Source: Symbiopectobacterium purcellii
GTDB lineage: Bacteria; Pseudomonadota; Gammaproteobacteria; Enterobacterales; Enterobacteriaceae
DNA: 64,000 bases
NCBI RefSeq assembly: GCF_019797845.1
Contig: NZ_CP081864.1
Span: 3,472,001-3,536,000, forward strand
Reading direction: 5' to 3'
Part shown: positions 38,097-47,210 of the stretch, piece by piece
How positions within the stretch are numbered: the stretch's first letter is position 1
Layout: each line of letters begins with the position of its first letter
Notes under the pieces: generated by a model
What the model was told of the DNA's origin: nothing
The model's database searches: none
The model's input: only the letters and a program-made list of their open reading frames with translations
Program-made: the position numbers and the translations under genes

Positions 38097-38321
38097 ATGA
38101 TGGAACAAGAAATTCTCGCGCTGTTTGAAAAGGTCTTATCCCGCAAAGTGGGCTTTCATGATGAGCTGATTGAGTCAGATATTCTCGACTCGATTCTGGC
38201 GGTAGATCTGGTGCTGGAAGTGCAGGACGTTTACGGGTGCATGATTCCCCCGACAGAAGTCGCGACCGTGCTGAAAACCCCGGCGGATTTGGCGCGTTAC
38301 ATTGAAGAGAATCGTGGCTAA
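38097..38321 (+). CDS. dltC: D-alanyl carrier protein DltC
   Basis: 74-residue acyl-carrier-like protein. The phosphopantetheine attachment serine is S32 in LDSILAVDLVLEV, which matches the DltC pattern of a hydrophobic residue after DS. It carries D-alanine from DltA to DltB. Two adjacent ATG codons at 38097 and 38100 follow AGGAAAA. It is the last gene of the operon. It is followed by a 12-bp perfect hairpin and then convergent genes. Confidence 0.9.
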   Translation: MMEQEILALFEKVLSRKVGFHDELIESDILDSILAVDLVLEVQDVYGCMIPPTEVATVLKTPADLARYIEENRG

Positions 38322-38354
38322 TCTTCAAACAGTGAAAAATTTTGCTCACCGCAA

Positions 38355-38382
38355 TCACCTCAGGTGGCATCACCTGAGGTGA
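38355..38382. terminator. 12-bp perfect hairpin after dltC
   Basis: TCACCTCAGGTG and CACCTGAGGTGA form an uninterrupted 12-bp stem with a GCAT loop between convergent dltC and the next oxidoreductase gene. There is no T-run. It may block read-through from both sides or serve as a protein-binding palindrome. Confidence 0.5.
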
Positions 38383-38409
38383 GCGTTGCGCGAGAGAGAA
38401 TCGCCTCCG

Positions 38410-39012
38410 CTACCTTTTCAGGCGCTCAATCAATTGGCGCTGAAAATCAGGCAGCTTGCTGCTGCTGGCATTCTGAAACACAAGCGGCGTAAGATACGTC
38501 ATACCTGCATGCAGAGCGCTTGCTTTCATGGGTAAAAAGACATCCGCAAGCGTAACACCAATTCTCCCCGCCTCTCCGTAAGTAGACGATCCTCCAGCAG
38601 CGGTGCTAACAATAAGCATGTCTTTACCCTGCCACACGCCGGGTCCCACGCTGCCCCAGGTGTCGTTCAACCAGGCTTTCATCATGGGCGTAATATTAAA
38701 CCAGTGGGTAGGAAAGATAAAAACAACGCGTGAATGCTCGCGCATAATCCGGCGTTCTTCTTCGCCATTGATACTACGGGTGTCAAAACCATAGATCGTC
38801 TCAAGATTACGAACCGTTACGCCCGCAACGCGCTCCGCCGCCTCCTGCAATCCCTTCGTCAGGACAGAGCGTTCCGGATAAGGATGAGAAACAATAACCA
38901 GTGTTTTCACAACACTCTGCTCGTTGCTCATCGCTTCACGCAGCGGTAACAGTAAAAGAAAAGTAACGGCAAATACCCTTTTTACCACGCTGAAAAAGTG
39001 TACCCAATTCAT
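38410..39012 (-). CDS. flavodoxin-fold NAD(P)H oxidoreductase with signal-like N-terminus
   Basis: 200 residues. The catalytic part starts near residue 36 (KTLVIVSHPYPERSV) and shows the flavodoxin_2 signatures FIFPTHWFNITPMMKAWLND and VSTAAGGSSTYG. The first 28 residues (MNWVHFFSVVKRVFAVTFLLLL) look like a signal peptide or membrane anchor, unusual for this cytoplasmic family. AAGGATTGAAAAG before ATG 39012 supports the long start; a short start at 38931 (MSNEQS) has a weaker site. It heads the same direction as the YciI-like and second oxidoreductase genes. Confidence 0.7.
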   Translation of the reverse strand: MNWVHFFSVVKRVFAVTFLLLLPLREAMSNEQSVVKTLVIVSHPYPERSVLTKGLQEAAERVAGVTVRNLETIYGFDTRSINGEEERRIMREHSRVVFIFPTHWFNITPMMKAWLNDTWGSVGPGVWQGKDMLIVSTAAGGSSTYGEAGRIGVTLADVFLPMKASALHAGMTYLTPLVFQNASSSKLPDFQRQLIERLKR

Positions 39013-39144
39013 CTTTTCAATCCTTCATTAATTCAGGGTTTCAACCGTTGCCGATTACCGCCAGTCCAACACACCTGTAGCGCGATTGTTTCAGGATGCC
39101 TGAAACTGATGCAGATTTTCCGCGATCATTTTGGGAGAAAACTC

Positions 39145-39387
39145 TCAGATATCGTACTTTGCCAGATCGGAAAAATAGGCGTCCTCAGCCAGGAGCGCCA
39201 TAAGTTCATCACGATCTTTGGCACTGGCAATAATAACGCCGGCTCTTTCACAATCGGTGTAAGGTCCAATCATCAGAAAGTTACCGGCATCAAAATATTT
39301 TTTAAACCATTGAGCATGACGAGGAAAAAGAGACGCGTGTTGCTCTGCCGTAATATTTTCGTTTACCGTGATAGTGATAAGAAACAT
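39145..39387 (-). CDS. YciI-like protein
   Basis: 80 residues with the YCII pattern: MFLITITVN at the start, HAQWFKKYFDAGNFLMIGPYTD in the middle with the conserved histidine and aspartate, and DAYFSDLAKYDI at the end. These small ferredoxin-like-fold proteins have poorly known, possibly dehydratase or lactonase functions. It starts 14 bp after the stop of the next oxidoreductase gene (39402), so the two form an operon. Confidence 0.75.
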   Translation of the reverse strand: MFLITITVNENITAEQHASLFPRHAQWFKKYFDAGNFLMIGPYTDCERAGVIIASAKDRDELMALLAEDAYFSDLAKYDI

Positions 39388-39401
39388 TTACCTGCCTCTT
39401 T

Positions 39402-39977
39402 TTATACCGCCATTTCTGGTTCAGATGACAACGCGTGCAGTACAGTAATCAGGCGTGAAGCATGCTCTTTCGCCATGATTTTCTGTTGTGCTATTTTGAT
39501 TTGGTCGCGATCTGAATAGCTCACGCCGCAGGTGTAAACCGGTTTCTGCATAGCCAGATTGCATAGCGCCGCGGTGGTTTCAAACTGAATGAGGTAATCT
39601 TCAACATCGTGTCCAAAGAAGCCGTCGGAAGAATATAGCGCCTGCGGTGCTCCCGTCGTAAAAGAGAGAACCAGCTTTTTACCACCCAGTTTGGCTGCCG
39701 AACCGTGAGCAAACCCGTGGAGAAAAACCTCATCCAGCCATAGCTTCATGATCCCAGGCAGTGAATACCAGGAAAAAGGAAACTGCCAGACAATCACATC
39801 AGCCTTCAACAACGCGTCCTGCTCTGCGGCAACATTGATTTTAAAATCCGGGTAAAGCGTATCAAGACAGCGGATCTCAACGTCAGGCAAGGCACTGGCA
39901 ACCTCCCGCAGGATAGTGATATTACCAACAGACGCCGCAAGATTTGGGTGCCCTGAAATCATCAATATATTAGGCAT
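39402..39977 (-). CDS. NAD(P)H oxidoreductase, flavodoxin-like fold
   Basis: 191 residues from ATG 39977 (MPNILMISGHPN); an in-frame GTG at 39992 adds five residues. The loop ISGHPNLAASVGN, the VWQFPFSWYSLPGIMKLWLDEVF region and LVLSFTTGAPQALY identify the KefF/MdaB-type FMN quinone reductase family. It is co-transcribed with the YciI-like gene. It is divergent from the LysR gene at 40116, which probably controls it. Confidence 0.78.
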   Translation of the reverse strand: MPNILMISGHPNLAASVGNITILREVASALPDVEIRCLDTLYPDFKINVAAEQDALLKADVIVWQFPFSWYSLPGIMKLWLDEVFLHGFAHGSAAKLGGKKLVLSFTTGAPQALYSSDGFFGHDVEDYLIQFETTAALCNLAMQKPVYTCGVSYSDRDQIKIAQQKIMAKEHASRLITVLHALSSEPEMAV

Positions 39978-40115
39978 TTTCAGTTCATTCACCGTGGGTC
40001 ATTCAATGGATGCACAGTATAAGCAAGCTCAATCCTGTTTTTTAGGGTATCAATAGATCAAAGACTCTTAGACAATAGCTAATAATCAAAGCCCCCTTTG
40101 CATCGGGATGACGGT

Positions 40116-41018
40116 ATGAATAACGTGATTTACAATCAAATACGCATCTTTCAGAGTATTGCGCGTGAGGGCAGCATCTCCGCTGCTGCAAGGAAACTGG
40201 AAATTACGCCGCCCTCAGTCAGCAAGGCGCTCAAGCTCCTTGAGCAACACATTGGGCACCCGCTGTTTGTTCGCACCACTCGTAGCGTTGAGCTGACTGA
40301 TGCAGGCCAACAGTTATTACAGCAAACATCCGATGCCGTAAATTCGCTGGAAAAAGCGCTTGAAAACATCAAAGAACAGAATCAAAAACCTTCCGGTCTT
40401 ATCAGGATTACACTCTCGCGCTTTGCTTACCTACTGATACTCAAACCCGCTATGGCCGCGTTCTGCCAGCAGTACCCTGGGATCCAACTGGAGATTTCCG
40501 TTTATGACGGGACCCTAAATATCATTGATGAAAGGTTTGATCTGGGAATTCGCTTCGGAGACATTCTTGAGGGGGGCGTTGTCGCTCGTCAACTGATGAA
40601 ACCCTTTCGTGAAGGGTTATATGCTTCAATGGAATATCTTCAAGAATTTGGCACACCGGTATCACCGGTTGATCTTCGCCAGCACAGGCTTATTGGTTAC
40701 CGGTTTATTACCAATAATCGCATCCTCCCACTGATACTGAATGATAAGGGAGAGCAACTCACCGTTGATATGCCGGGCCAATTAATTAGCAATGACATTG
40801 ACGTTATGGCTGATGGTATACGTAACGGACTGGGGATTGGGAGACTTTTTGAACCTATTTACCAACTACAGTCTGATAAGGAAAAATTTATTCCGGTGAT
40901 GAAACCATACTGGAGAACCTATCCACCGGTGTATCTCTATTATCCCAAAAATGCAGGTAAATCCAAAAGGGTCAAAACCTTGATTGATTTTTTAATCAAA
41001 AGGGCTGAGTATCAATAA
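40116..41018 (+). CDS. LysR-family transcriptional regulator (2)
   Basis: 300 residues from ATG 40116 (MNNVIYNQIRIFQSIAREGS). The winged helix-turn-helix contains KLEITPPSVSKALKLLEQHIG followed by PLFVRTTRSVELTDAG; the substrate-binding domain follows. It is divergent from the oxidoreductase/YciI pair with about 140 bp between. The family and the arrangement repeat those of LysR (1) at 31807, on the other side of the dlt operon. A strong bidirectional terminator follows immediately. Confidence 0.87.
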   Translation: MNNVIYNQIRIFQSIAREGSISAAARKLEITPPSVSKALKLLEQHIGHPLFVRTTRSVELTDAGQQLLQQTSDAVNSLEKALENIKEQNQKPSGLIRITLSRFAYLLILKPAMAAFCQQYPGIQLEISVYDGTLNIIDERFDLGIRFGDILEGGVVARQLMKPFREGLYASMEYLQEFGTPVSPVDLRQHRLIGYRFITNNRILPLILNDKGEQLTVDMPGQLISNDIDVMADGIRNGLGIGRLFEPIYQLQSDKEKFIPVMKPYWRTYPPVYLYYPKNAGKSKRVKTLIDFLIKRAEYQ

Positions 41019-41049
41019 AAAAGCCCTAGCAACATTCGCCAGGGCTTTT
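41019..41049. terminator. bidirectional rho-independent terminator
   Basis: AAAAGCCCT (41019-41027) pairs with AGGGCTTTT (41041-41049) around a 13-nt loop. The plus strand ends in four T and the minus strand in six T. It begins right after the LysR stop codon. The minus-strand orientation is the stronger, so something transcribed from the gene-free region to the right may also end here. Confidence 0.75.
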
Positions 41050-42024
41050 AGGTTACACTTAACTTAAGGTTTAACATTAACACACTTAGATACTTAGTAC
41101 TGCTATTTGTACAACCTTGATGTACACGTTACGACGATAATATTGGGTACTGAAAAGATAGCAAATTCCTCCCATATAGTTACCGGTTAAACGTTCTGCC
41201 TGCTCCACCAACCTACGAAGCTATGGCAGGCTAAATAAGTACATCGCCCATCGCGATATAAAGTATTTGATGCGTAGCCTTACTACCGTTGCGATATTCA
41301 ACACCTAAAACCGACCAGACACATTCGCAACTTAAAACAACAAAAACATGGCCTTACATCATCGCGCTTTCGTTCACACCCTGCGATTGTAGAGACTGAC
41401 TACGTGGCCTGAATGCATTACCAAAAGAGAATATTACCCACTCTCAGTTTGGAAAACCCATAAAAAAAATACACTTCATGGCCTTTATCGCATAATTATT
41501 AAAGAACGAAAAAACACTTTTCAAATAAACAGCAACCTAATTTCCTCTGCTGTTAAAATACAATTTACATGCTTTTTCCGTAGTGTCAACATTGTTATTG
41601 ACAACATGATTAGGACATCGTGCTTTTAATTGAAAACATCATAAAACCATAGAGTTATAATTATCACCACCACTGTCAACGGGTTAAAATACGCACAATT
41701 CAAGGCTGTTTCTTGCTGTTTATAGCTAAAGGGAAACAACATCTATATTTTATGTACGATATGTTCTAAACATGGTGAACATAAACGGCATACTGACGAT
41801 GAGCAGAGGGAAGTAGCCCTAAAAATAGGCGCTGAGTTATGCCCATGAGTGAGCATGGCAACCGGTTAACCGCAGGTACGCCATGCAACCAGTATGACGG
41901 TAAGCGCGGCAGTGAGCGACCGTTTCTTCCAGGGTAAGGGATGTAGTATCAAACATACCCCGCGATTTTTGTGATAGCACAGTGGCTACAGCGTTAGAGT
42001 GCCTTGGTGGGCAATGCGCCTGGA
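41050..42024. other. gene-free region of about 1 kb
   Basis: No plausible coding frame on either strand. The left part (41050-41800) is AT-rich; the right part (41800-42020) is GC-richer and contains the palindromic word AACCGGTTAA (41869-41878), with another ACCGGTTAA copy at 41181-41189. I see no tRNA, rRNA, CRISPR or IS ends. The strong minus-strand terminator at its left end leaves room for an unrecognised RNA transcribed leftward; this cannot be shown by eye. Confidence 0.5.
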
Positions 42025-42840
42025 TTATTTTCCCTCGAAATACGATGCCAGTTCCGAAAATCCAATAGCATCTTTGGAATAAGTAAACGTGCCCTTTGAC
42101 ATGATCTCTTGAGCCGCCTGTACAAACATGCCATAGGCAAACCGCGCCATGGATGCACCAACACTGATTCGTCTTACGCCTGCATCGGCCAATTCAGCCA
42201 TGCTAAATATCTCTCCCGGCAATCCCATCACAACATTAACGGGTTTCGTTAACGACTGACATACCGTTTTAATCATTGTGATATCTCTGAGACCTGGCGC
42301 ATAAAGCACATCCGCCCCAGCTTTTTCAAAAGCCTGTAATCTCAGGATGGTTTCATCCAGATCGGTGATTCCCCACATGAAATTCTCGGCACGGGCCGTT
42401 ATGACAAAATCATGTTCCAGTGCATCCCGTGCTTGAACCGCGGCCTCAATTCTTTCCACTGCCAGACTAAAATCATAAATAGGCTTGCTGACGATGCCGG
42501 TATGATCTTCCAGAGAGCATCCCGCCAACCCGATACCTGCGGCGATGTCGATCGTCTGTGCGGCACTTTCAGGGCAATACCCCATCCCTTTTTCAAGATC
42601 TGCGGACACCGGCAGGGAAGTGGCATTCCCGAGAGACTGACAATGCAACAGAGTCTGCTCCCACGGAACAGTTCCTTCCTGAACCCCTAGTGAAAAAGCA
42701 AGCCCCGCACTGGTTGTCGCAAGCGCTTTAAACCCCATGGTTTCGAGTATCCGGGCAGTGCCGATATCCCAGGGGTTAGGAATAACGAAAACATCATCAA
42801 GCTCATGCAGCCTGCGGAAAATCTTTCCTTTGTCTTCCAT
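42025..42840 (-). CDS. isocitrate lyase / PEP mutase family protein
   Basis: 271 residues from ATG 42840; an in-frame ATG at 42852 is possible. TIM-barrel enzyme of the PEP mutase/isocitrate lyase superfamily. Characteristic segments are FVIPNPWDIGTARILE, TTSAGLAFSLG, SADLEKGMGY with metal-binding acids, GCSLEDHTG, and ITARAENFMWG. The reaction (C-C or P-C bond lyase) cannot be assigned. It stands alone, between the gene-free region and a Nudix gene on the same strand. Confidence 0.8.
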   Translation of the reverse strand: MEDKGKIFRRLHELDDVFVIPNPWDIGTARILETMGFKALATTSAGLAFSLGVQEGTVPWEQTLLHCQSLGNATSLPVSADLEKGMGYCPESAAQTIDIAAGIGLAGCSLEDHTGIVSKPIYDFSLAVERIEAAVQARDALEHDFVITARAENFMWGITDLDETILRLQAFEKAGADVLYAPGLRDITMIKTVCQSLTKPVNVVMGLPGEIFSMAELADAGVRRISVGASMARFAYGMFVQAAQEIMSKGTFTYSKDAIGFSELASYFEGK

Positions 42841-42970
42841 GTGTAACCCCATGCATCATTGTCAAACAGAAAGCGCACTACGTTTAGTTGAAACTACCAT
42901 AAAATCCAACGCCATTCAGAACCCAAACAGGGTATCAGGAGGTTTCTACCGCGAATAAATGCACTATTAT

Positions 42971-43426
42971 TCAAAGAGTACCCTTCAAAAACCGTTCATT
43001 TAGCTCCCACGCTGCCGTTCGATTACTGTCCCATGTGTGATATTTACTCAACTGCGAATACTTTATCAAACTCACCTCGCTATGTTCATCACTAAAATTC
43101 AATTGAGAATTCATAGGTAACCTAACCGCAAAGGAATATTCTGTAACGGTATAAAAATCATGCCCCCATTCCTTATCACTGTTGAAATAACATCTTGGGA
43201 TAGAACACAGAGATTCAAGTGGTATAAGATCTGATGTTTTAAGCATGATCCCCAATTCTTCAGATGATTCTCGCATCGCTGCACGTAATAGGGTTTCATT
43301 TTCCTCTACCCCTCCCGCTACCCATTGCCAATAATCCATATCTTTTCTTTTCAGAAGATACAAATACAACTCACTCTCATAAATTGCATAAGGAACAACT
43401 AACACTTGTTTAGGTTGGCGCATCAA
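42971..43426 (-). CDS. Nudix hydrolase (NTP pyrophosphohydrolase-like)
   Basis: 151 residues. The Nudix box GGVEENETLLRAAMRE followed by SSEELGI is intact, and the N-terminus KQVLVVPYAIYESELYLYLLKR leads into DYWQWVAGG, as in dihydroneopterin-triphosphate/dATP pyrophosphohydrolase-like proteins (NudB type). The coding region is more AT-rich than the core genes to the right, which suggests acquisition. Neighbours are a GNAT acetyltransferase and a PEP mutase-family gene, both on the same strand. Confidence 0.78.
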   Translation of the reverse strand: MMRQPKQVLVVPYAIYESELYLYLLKRKDMDYWQWVAGGVEENETLLRAAMRESSEELGIMLKTSDLIPLESLCSIPRCYFNSDKEWGHDFYTVTEYSFAVRLPMNSQLNFSDEHSEVSLIKYSQLSKYHTWDSNRTAAWELNERFLKGTL

Positions 43427-43507
43427 TACTCCATACTTACAACATTAAATATTAACCATCACACTTTTTCATACATAAGCTATTTAATAAAAATTAAATA
43501 CCCCACC

Positions 43508-44089
43508 CTACTTAATAACACTAACTGAAGACGCTACCCACTCATCACGTAACATACTCATTATGGCAGTATCCCAGCGTTCATCGCCCACTTTCACGGA
43601 GGATCGGCGAACACCCTCACCAATGAATCCCACGCGGGAATAGGTTTTGATGGCTATTTCATTCCAAGCGTACACGTTAAGCTCCACGCGCTCTATTTCG
43701 GCATATGAAAATGCTTTTTCTAAAACCATGCTAACCATTGGAAGGGAAAAGCCACGCCCCCGATGTTGAGGCGAAATGACAACTCTACAAATTTTTGCTA
43801 TCCCATTCCGCCAGTCAAACACCAGTTGGCAATGACCGCATAATTCGCCGGCATCATCTTCAGCCATCCAACAAAAAGAGTCAGAGGGAATGGTCTTGGT
43901 TTTACTCAACATCGAATTAACGTGTTCTTCATTTAGAGGATAAGATAAATCTGGCCCACCCCATTGAACAATGTCCTTTTCACTAAAAAACCACCCAATC
44001 AATATTGAAAAATGTTGTTCAGTGAAAGGGATAAGATGGAGTTTGTTACTGGATGAATGGCTATTCAGAAGAGGGGCTGACATTTTCAT
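43508..44089 (-). CDS. GNAT-family N-acetyltransferase
   Basis: 193 residues from ATG 44089 (GTG 44107 and ATG 44083 are also in frame). The acetyl-CoA-binding motif is VVISPQHRGRGFSLPMV; motif B is NEIAIKTYSRVGF, as in RimJ/RimL-type acetyltransferases. The substrate is unknown. AT-rich, located between the Nudix gene and tRNA-Thr, in a position typical of accessory DNA gained at a tRNA gene. There is no integrase. Confidence 0.78.
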   Translation of the reverse strand: MKMSAPLLNSHSSSNKLHLIPFTEQHFSILIGWFFSEKDIVQWGGPDLSYPLNEEHVNSMLSKTKTIPSDSFCWMAEDDAGELCGHCQLVFDWRNGIAKICRVVISPQHRGRGFSLPMVSMVLEKAFSYAEIERVELNVYAWNEIAIKTYSRVGFIGEGVRRSSVKVGDERWDTAIMSMLRDEWVASSVSVIK

Positions 44090-44437
44090 AAAAAAACTAT
44101 CGACCACGGTATTAACATGATACGAAGAAATATATTACCAAAAGGTGATTCAATACAATGTTTTATTTTATCATTTGACCTAATTGCGCTACCAACATTT
44201 TGGCTCTTTTGATACTCACTAAGATATCGCGGCCAAACCAACAAGAGATCAGCGGCAGCCGCTCACGCATTTCTAAGGTGGTTTTTTTCTGTTGGAGCGT
44301 GAATCTGATGCAGTCTCATGTTGAGATGGCCCCGGGGATGAACGGCAACACAGGCAAGATAAGTATTGCTGCTACAACAACGGTGACAATCCCATTGGGA
44401 TTGCAATTAAAGTCGATAAAATCAATGCGATATACAA
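44090..44437. other. intergenic stretch before tRNA-Thr
   Basis: About 350 bp without a convincing gene. On the minus strand a short open frame ending at TAA near 44160 reads TTLEMRERLPLISCWFGRDI and on to QLGQMIK. It could be the C-terminal remnant of a lost gene, but I recognise no family and its upstream end is closed by a stop. Confidence 0.35.
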
Positions 44438-44513
44438 TGGTGCCGATAATAGGAGTCGAACCTACGACCTTCGCATTACGAATGCGCTGCTCTACCAACT
44501 GAGCTATATCGGC
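44438..44513 (-). tRNA. thrW: tRNA-Thr (anticodon CGU)
   Basis: Read on the minus strand: acceptor GCCGATA pairing with TATCGGC, D-arm GCTC-AGTTGGTAGA-GAGC region, anticodon loop ATTCGTAAT with CGT, T-loop GGTTCGACTCC, and an encoded CCA end at 44440-44438. It lies next to proA, exactly as thrW does in E. coli, where it is a known integration site for genetic elements. Confidence 0.97.
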
Positions 44514-44701
44514 CCTGAGACACGTCAGTGAGCACTGACGGTGGACTACGGGGTGACAAAGTAGTGAAATCACCGCAGCAAGTCAATAGTTTTGCCGTCC
44601 GTTTGCTGGTTTTGTAAACGACCGGAGGAATAACAGGATTCTCTCATTATTTTCACTGCTAATAACGGAGAATCCTATAACTTTCAGGCTTAAGGCAGCG
44701 G

Positions 44702-45955
44702 TCAGGCGCGGATTAAATCTTCGCCGTAGCCAATCCACTTGTAGGTGGTCAACGCTTCCAGTCCCATCGGGCCGCGCGCGTGCAATTTCTGCGTGCTTAC
44801 CGCCACTTCGGCACCCAAGCCAAACTGGCCGCCATCGGTAAAGCGGGTGCTGGCATTGACGTACACCGCCGAAGAATCCACCTCGCGCACAAAGCGTTCC
44901 GCATTGCTGATGGAGCGCGTCAAAATGGCATCGGAGTGCTGCGTGCCGTGTTCACGAACATGAGCAATGGCCGCATCCATATCGTCCACCAGCGCCACGT
45001 TGAGGTCGTTAGAAAGCCATTCGTCATCGTAGTCCTTGGCTTCCACCGCAACCACGTTGGCAGACCCACTTTGCAGCGTGTTCAAGGCTTCCGGGCTGGC
45101 GTGCAGCGTCACCCCTGCTTGTGCCATTTTCTCGCTCAGTGCAGGCAGGAACTGCGCGGCAATGGCGCGGTGAATCAACAGCGTTTCCAGGCTGTTGCAC
45201 GCGCTCGGACGCTGTACCTTGGCGCTTTCAATCACGGTCAGCGCTTTGGCAAAATCAATGCTCTCATCGGCAAAAATATGGCACACGCCAATTCCGCCCG
45301 TGATCACCGGAATAGTCGATTGCTCACGGCACAGTTTATGCAGTCCGGCACCACCGCGCGGGATCAGCATATCCACGTAACGATCCAGTTTAAGCAGTTG
45401 ATTGACCAGATCTCTGTCAGGGCTTTCAATCGCCTGAACCGCAGCAGCTGGCAGCCCGCTTTGTGCCAATGCGCGTTGAATCACGCTCACGGTGGCTGCA
45501 TTGGTGCGATAAGTCTCTTTGCCACCGCGCAGAATTACCGCGTTACCGGTTTTCAGGCACAGGCTGGCGACGTCGACCGTCACATTTGGGCGCGCTTCAT
45601 AGATAACGCCCACTACGCCCAATGGCACGCGACGGCGTTCCAGTTTCAATCCATTATCCAGCAGGCGGCCATCAATCACCTCACCCACCGGGTCATTCAG
45701 GCGGCAGACCTGGCGCACATCGTCAGCAATAGCGCTCAGACGCTGCGGCGTGAGCAGCAACCGGTCTTGTAACGCGGCGCTCATGCCGTTTTGCCGTGCA
45801 TCTGCCAGGTCCAGCGCGTTAGCGGCCAGAATCTCTGCGCTTTCTGCCTCCAGCAGGTCAGCAATCACGTTCAGCGCCTGGTTCTTCTGCACCGTACTCA
45901 GCACCGACAGGTGATAGGAGGCTTGTTTAGCCGCTTTGCCCATTTTTTCCAGCAT
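44702..45955 (-). CDS. proA: gamma-glutamyl phosphate reductase ProA
   Basis: Second step of proline synthesis: NADPH reduction of gamma-glutamyl phosphate to glutamate semialdehyde. 417 residues, the E. coli length. The catalytic cysteine is in [14 protein letters not shown]; the NADP-binding region includes [12 protein letters not shown] and [11 protein letters not shown]. It follows proB after 10 bp in a proBA operon, upstream of tRNA-Thr as in E. coli. Cytoplasmic, in complex with ProB. Confidence 0.97.
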   Translation of the reverse strand: MLEKMGKAAKQASYHLSVLSTVQKNQALNVIADLLEAESAEILAANALDLADARQNGMSAALQDRLLLTPQRLSAIADDVRQVCRLNDPVGEVIDGRLLDNGLKLERRRVPLGVVGVIYEARPNVTVDVASLCLKTGNAVILRGGKETYRTNAATVSVIQRALAQSGLPAAAVQAIESPDRDLVNQLLKLDRYVDMLIPRGGAGLHKLCREQSTIPVITGGIGVCHIFADESIDFAKALTVIESAKVQRPSACNSLETLLIHRAIAAQFLPALSEKMAQAGVTLHASPEALNTLQSGSANVVAVEAKDYDDEWLSNDLNVALVDDMDAAIAHVREHGTQHSDAILTRSISNAERFVREVDSSAVYVNASTRFTDGGQFGLGAEVAVSTQKLHARGPMGLEALTTYKWIGYGEDLIRA

Positions 45956-45965
45956 GGCGAGCTCC

Positions 45966-47069
45966 TTAATTGATAATCATGTCGTCGCGATGAACGGCCA
46001 CCGGGCCATATTCATACCCCAGAATATCGGCAATCTGCTGCGAGTGATGCCCGGCAATCATGCGCAGCGCATCACTGTTGTAACGGGTTACCGCATGCGC
46101 CAAATCGCGTCCGGAAAGGGTACAGACGCGGATGACCTCACCGCGCGAAAAGTTACCCTTCACCTCGCGAATGCCTTTTGGCAACAGCGAGCTGCCACGC
46201 TCAACGATCGCGGAAAGCGCACCGTCATCAATGGTGATTTCCCCCGCCGGTGGTGCACCGAAGATCCAGTGTTTGCGGCTTTCCAGCGGTGCTTCCACGG
46301 CGTGAAAACGGGTGCCGACCGACACGTTGCCGATCACATCACCAATCACGTCAGCGCGGTTGCCTGCGGCAATGATCACATCAATCCCAGCACGGCAGGC
46401 CACGTCGGCGGCCTGCAATTTGGTCGACATACCGCCCGTGCCCAGGCTAGAAACGCTGCCACCGGCAATCAGGCGCAGTTCGTCGGTAATGCCTTCCACT
46501 TCCCGGATCAATTCGGCCTCCGGGTTGGAACGCGGATCGGCGGTAAACAGGCCAGCCTGATCGGTCAGCAACAGCAGTTTGTCCGCATCCGCCAATATCG
46601 CGGCGAGCGCCGACAGGTTGTCGTTATCGCCAACCTTGATTTCGGCAGTGGCTACCGCATCGTTCTCATTAATGACCGGAACAATACGGTTATCCAGCAA
46701 GGCACGCAGCGTGTCGCGGGCGTTGAGAAAACGCTCTCTGTCTTCCAGATCTGCGCGCGTCAGCAACATTTGACCAATATGGATGCCATAAATAGAAAAC
46801 AGTTGTTCCCACAACTGAATCAAACGGCTCTGTCCGACCGCAGCCAACAGCTGTTTGGTGGCGATGGTGGCAGGCAATTCCGGATAGCCCAAATGTTCGC
46901 GCCCAGCGGCAATCGCCCCAGACGTCACAATCACAATACGGTGTCCGGCCGCGTGCTGCTGCGCACACTGGCGAACCAATTCAACAATATGGGCACGGTT
47001 CAAGCGGCGCGATCCGCCGGTCAACACGCTGGTACCCAATTTCACAACCAAAGTCTGGCTGCCACTCAT
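45966..47069 (-). CDS. proB: glutamate 5-kinase ProB
   Basis: First, feedback-inhibited step of proline synthesis: phosphorylation of glutamate. 367 residues from ATG 47069 ([19 protein letters not shown]), the E. coli length; an upstream in-frame start at 47123 would add 18 atypical residues. N-terminal amino-acid kinase domain ([35 protein letters not shown]) and C-terminal PUA domain (from about residue 275). The operon partner is proA. Confidence 0.96.
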   Translation of the reverse strand: MSGSQTLVVKLGTSVLTGGSRRLNRAHIVELVRQCAQQHAAGHRIVIVTSGAIAAGREHLGYPELPATIATKQLLAAVGQSRLIQLWEQLFSIYGIHIGQMLLTRADLEDRERFLNARDTLRALLDNRIVPVINENDAVATAEIKVGDNDNLSALAAILADADKLLLLTDQAGLFTADPRSNPEAELIREVEGITDELRLIAGGSVSSLGTGGMSTKLQAADVACRAGIDVIIAAGNRADVIGDVIGNVSVGTRFHAVEAPLESRKHWIFGAPPAGEITIDDGALSAIVERGSSLLPKGIREVKGNFSRGEVIRVCTLSGRDLAHAVTRYNSDALRMIAGHHSQQIADILGYEYGPVAVHRDDMIIN

Positions 47070-47210
47070 GATTAATCTGCCGTTAATGTTGGTCAAAACA
47101 CGAAATAGTGAAAACGTTGCCACAGAGCACGTTCATAATGGCAACAGAGATTACGCGAATCTGCCCCGCTCCCGCAAACGGTAACGCGGCGCAGACTCAA
47201 AAGAGAGGCT

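Noticed and set aside
44316..44573. 85-codon frame across tRNA-Thr
   Set aside because: It translates the tRNA gene itself; the structure of the tRNA explains the sequence.
45936..47075. 379-codon open frame on the plus strand opposite proB (and a 330-codon one opposite proA, 44780-45772)
   Set aside because: Mirror frames of highly biased core genes; amino-acid composition is implausible and proA/proB identities on the minus strand are certain.
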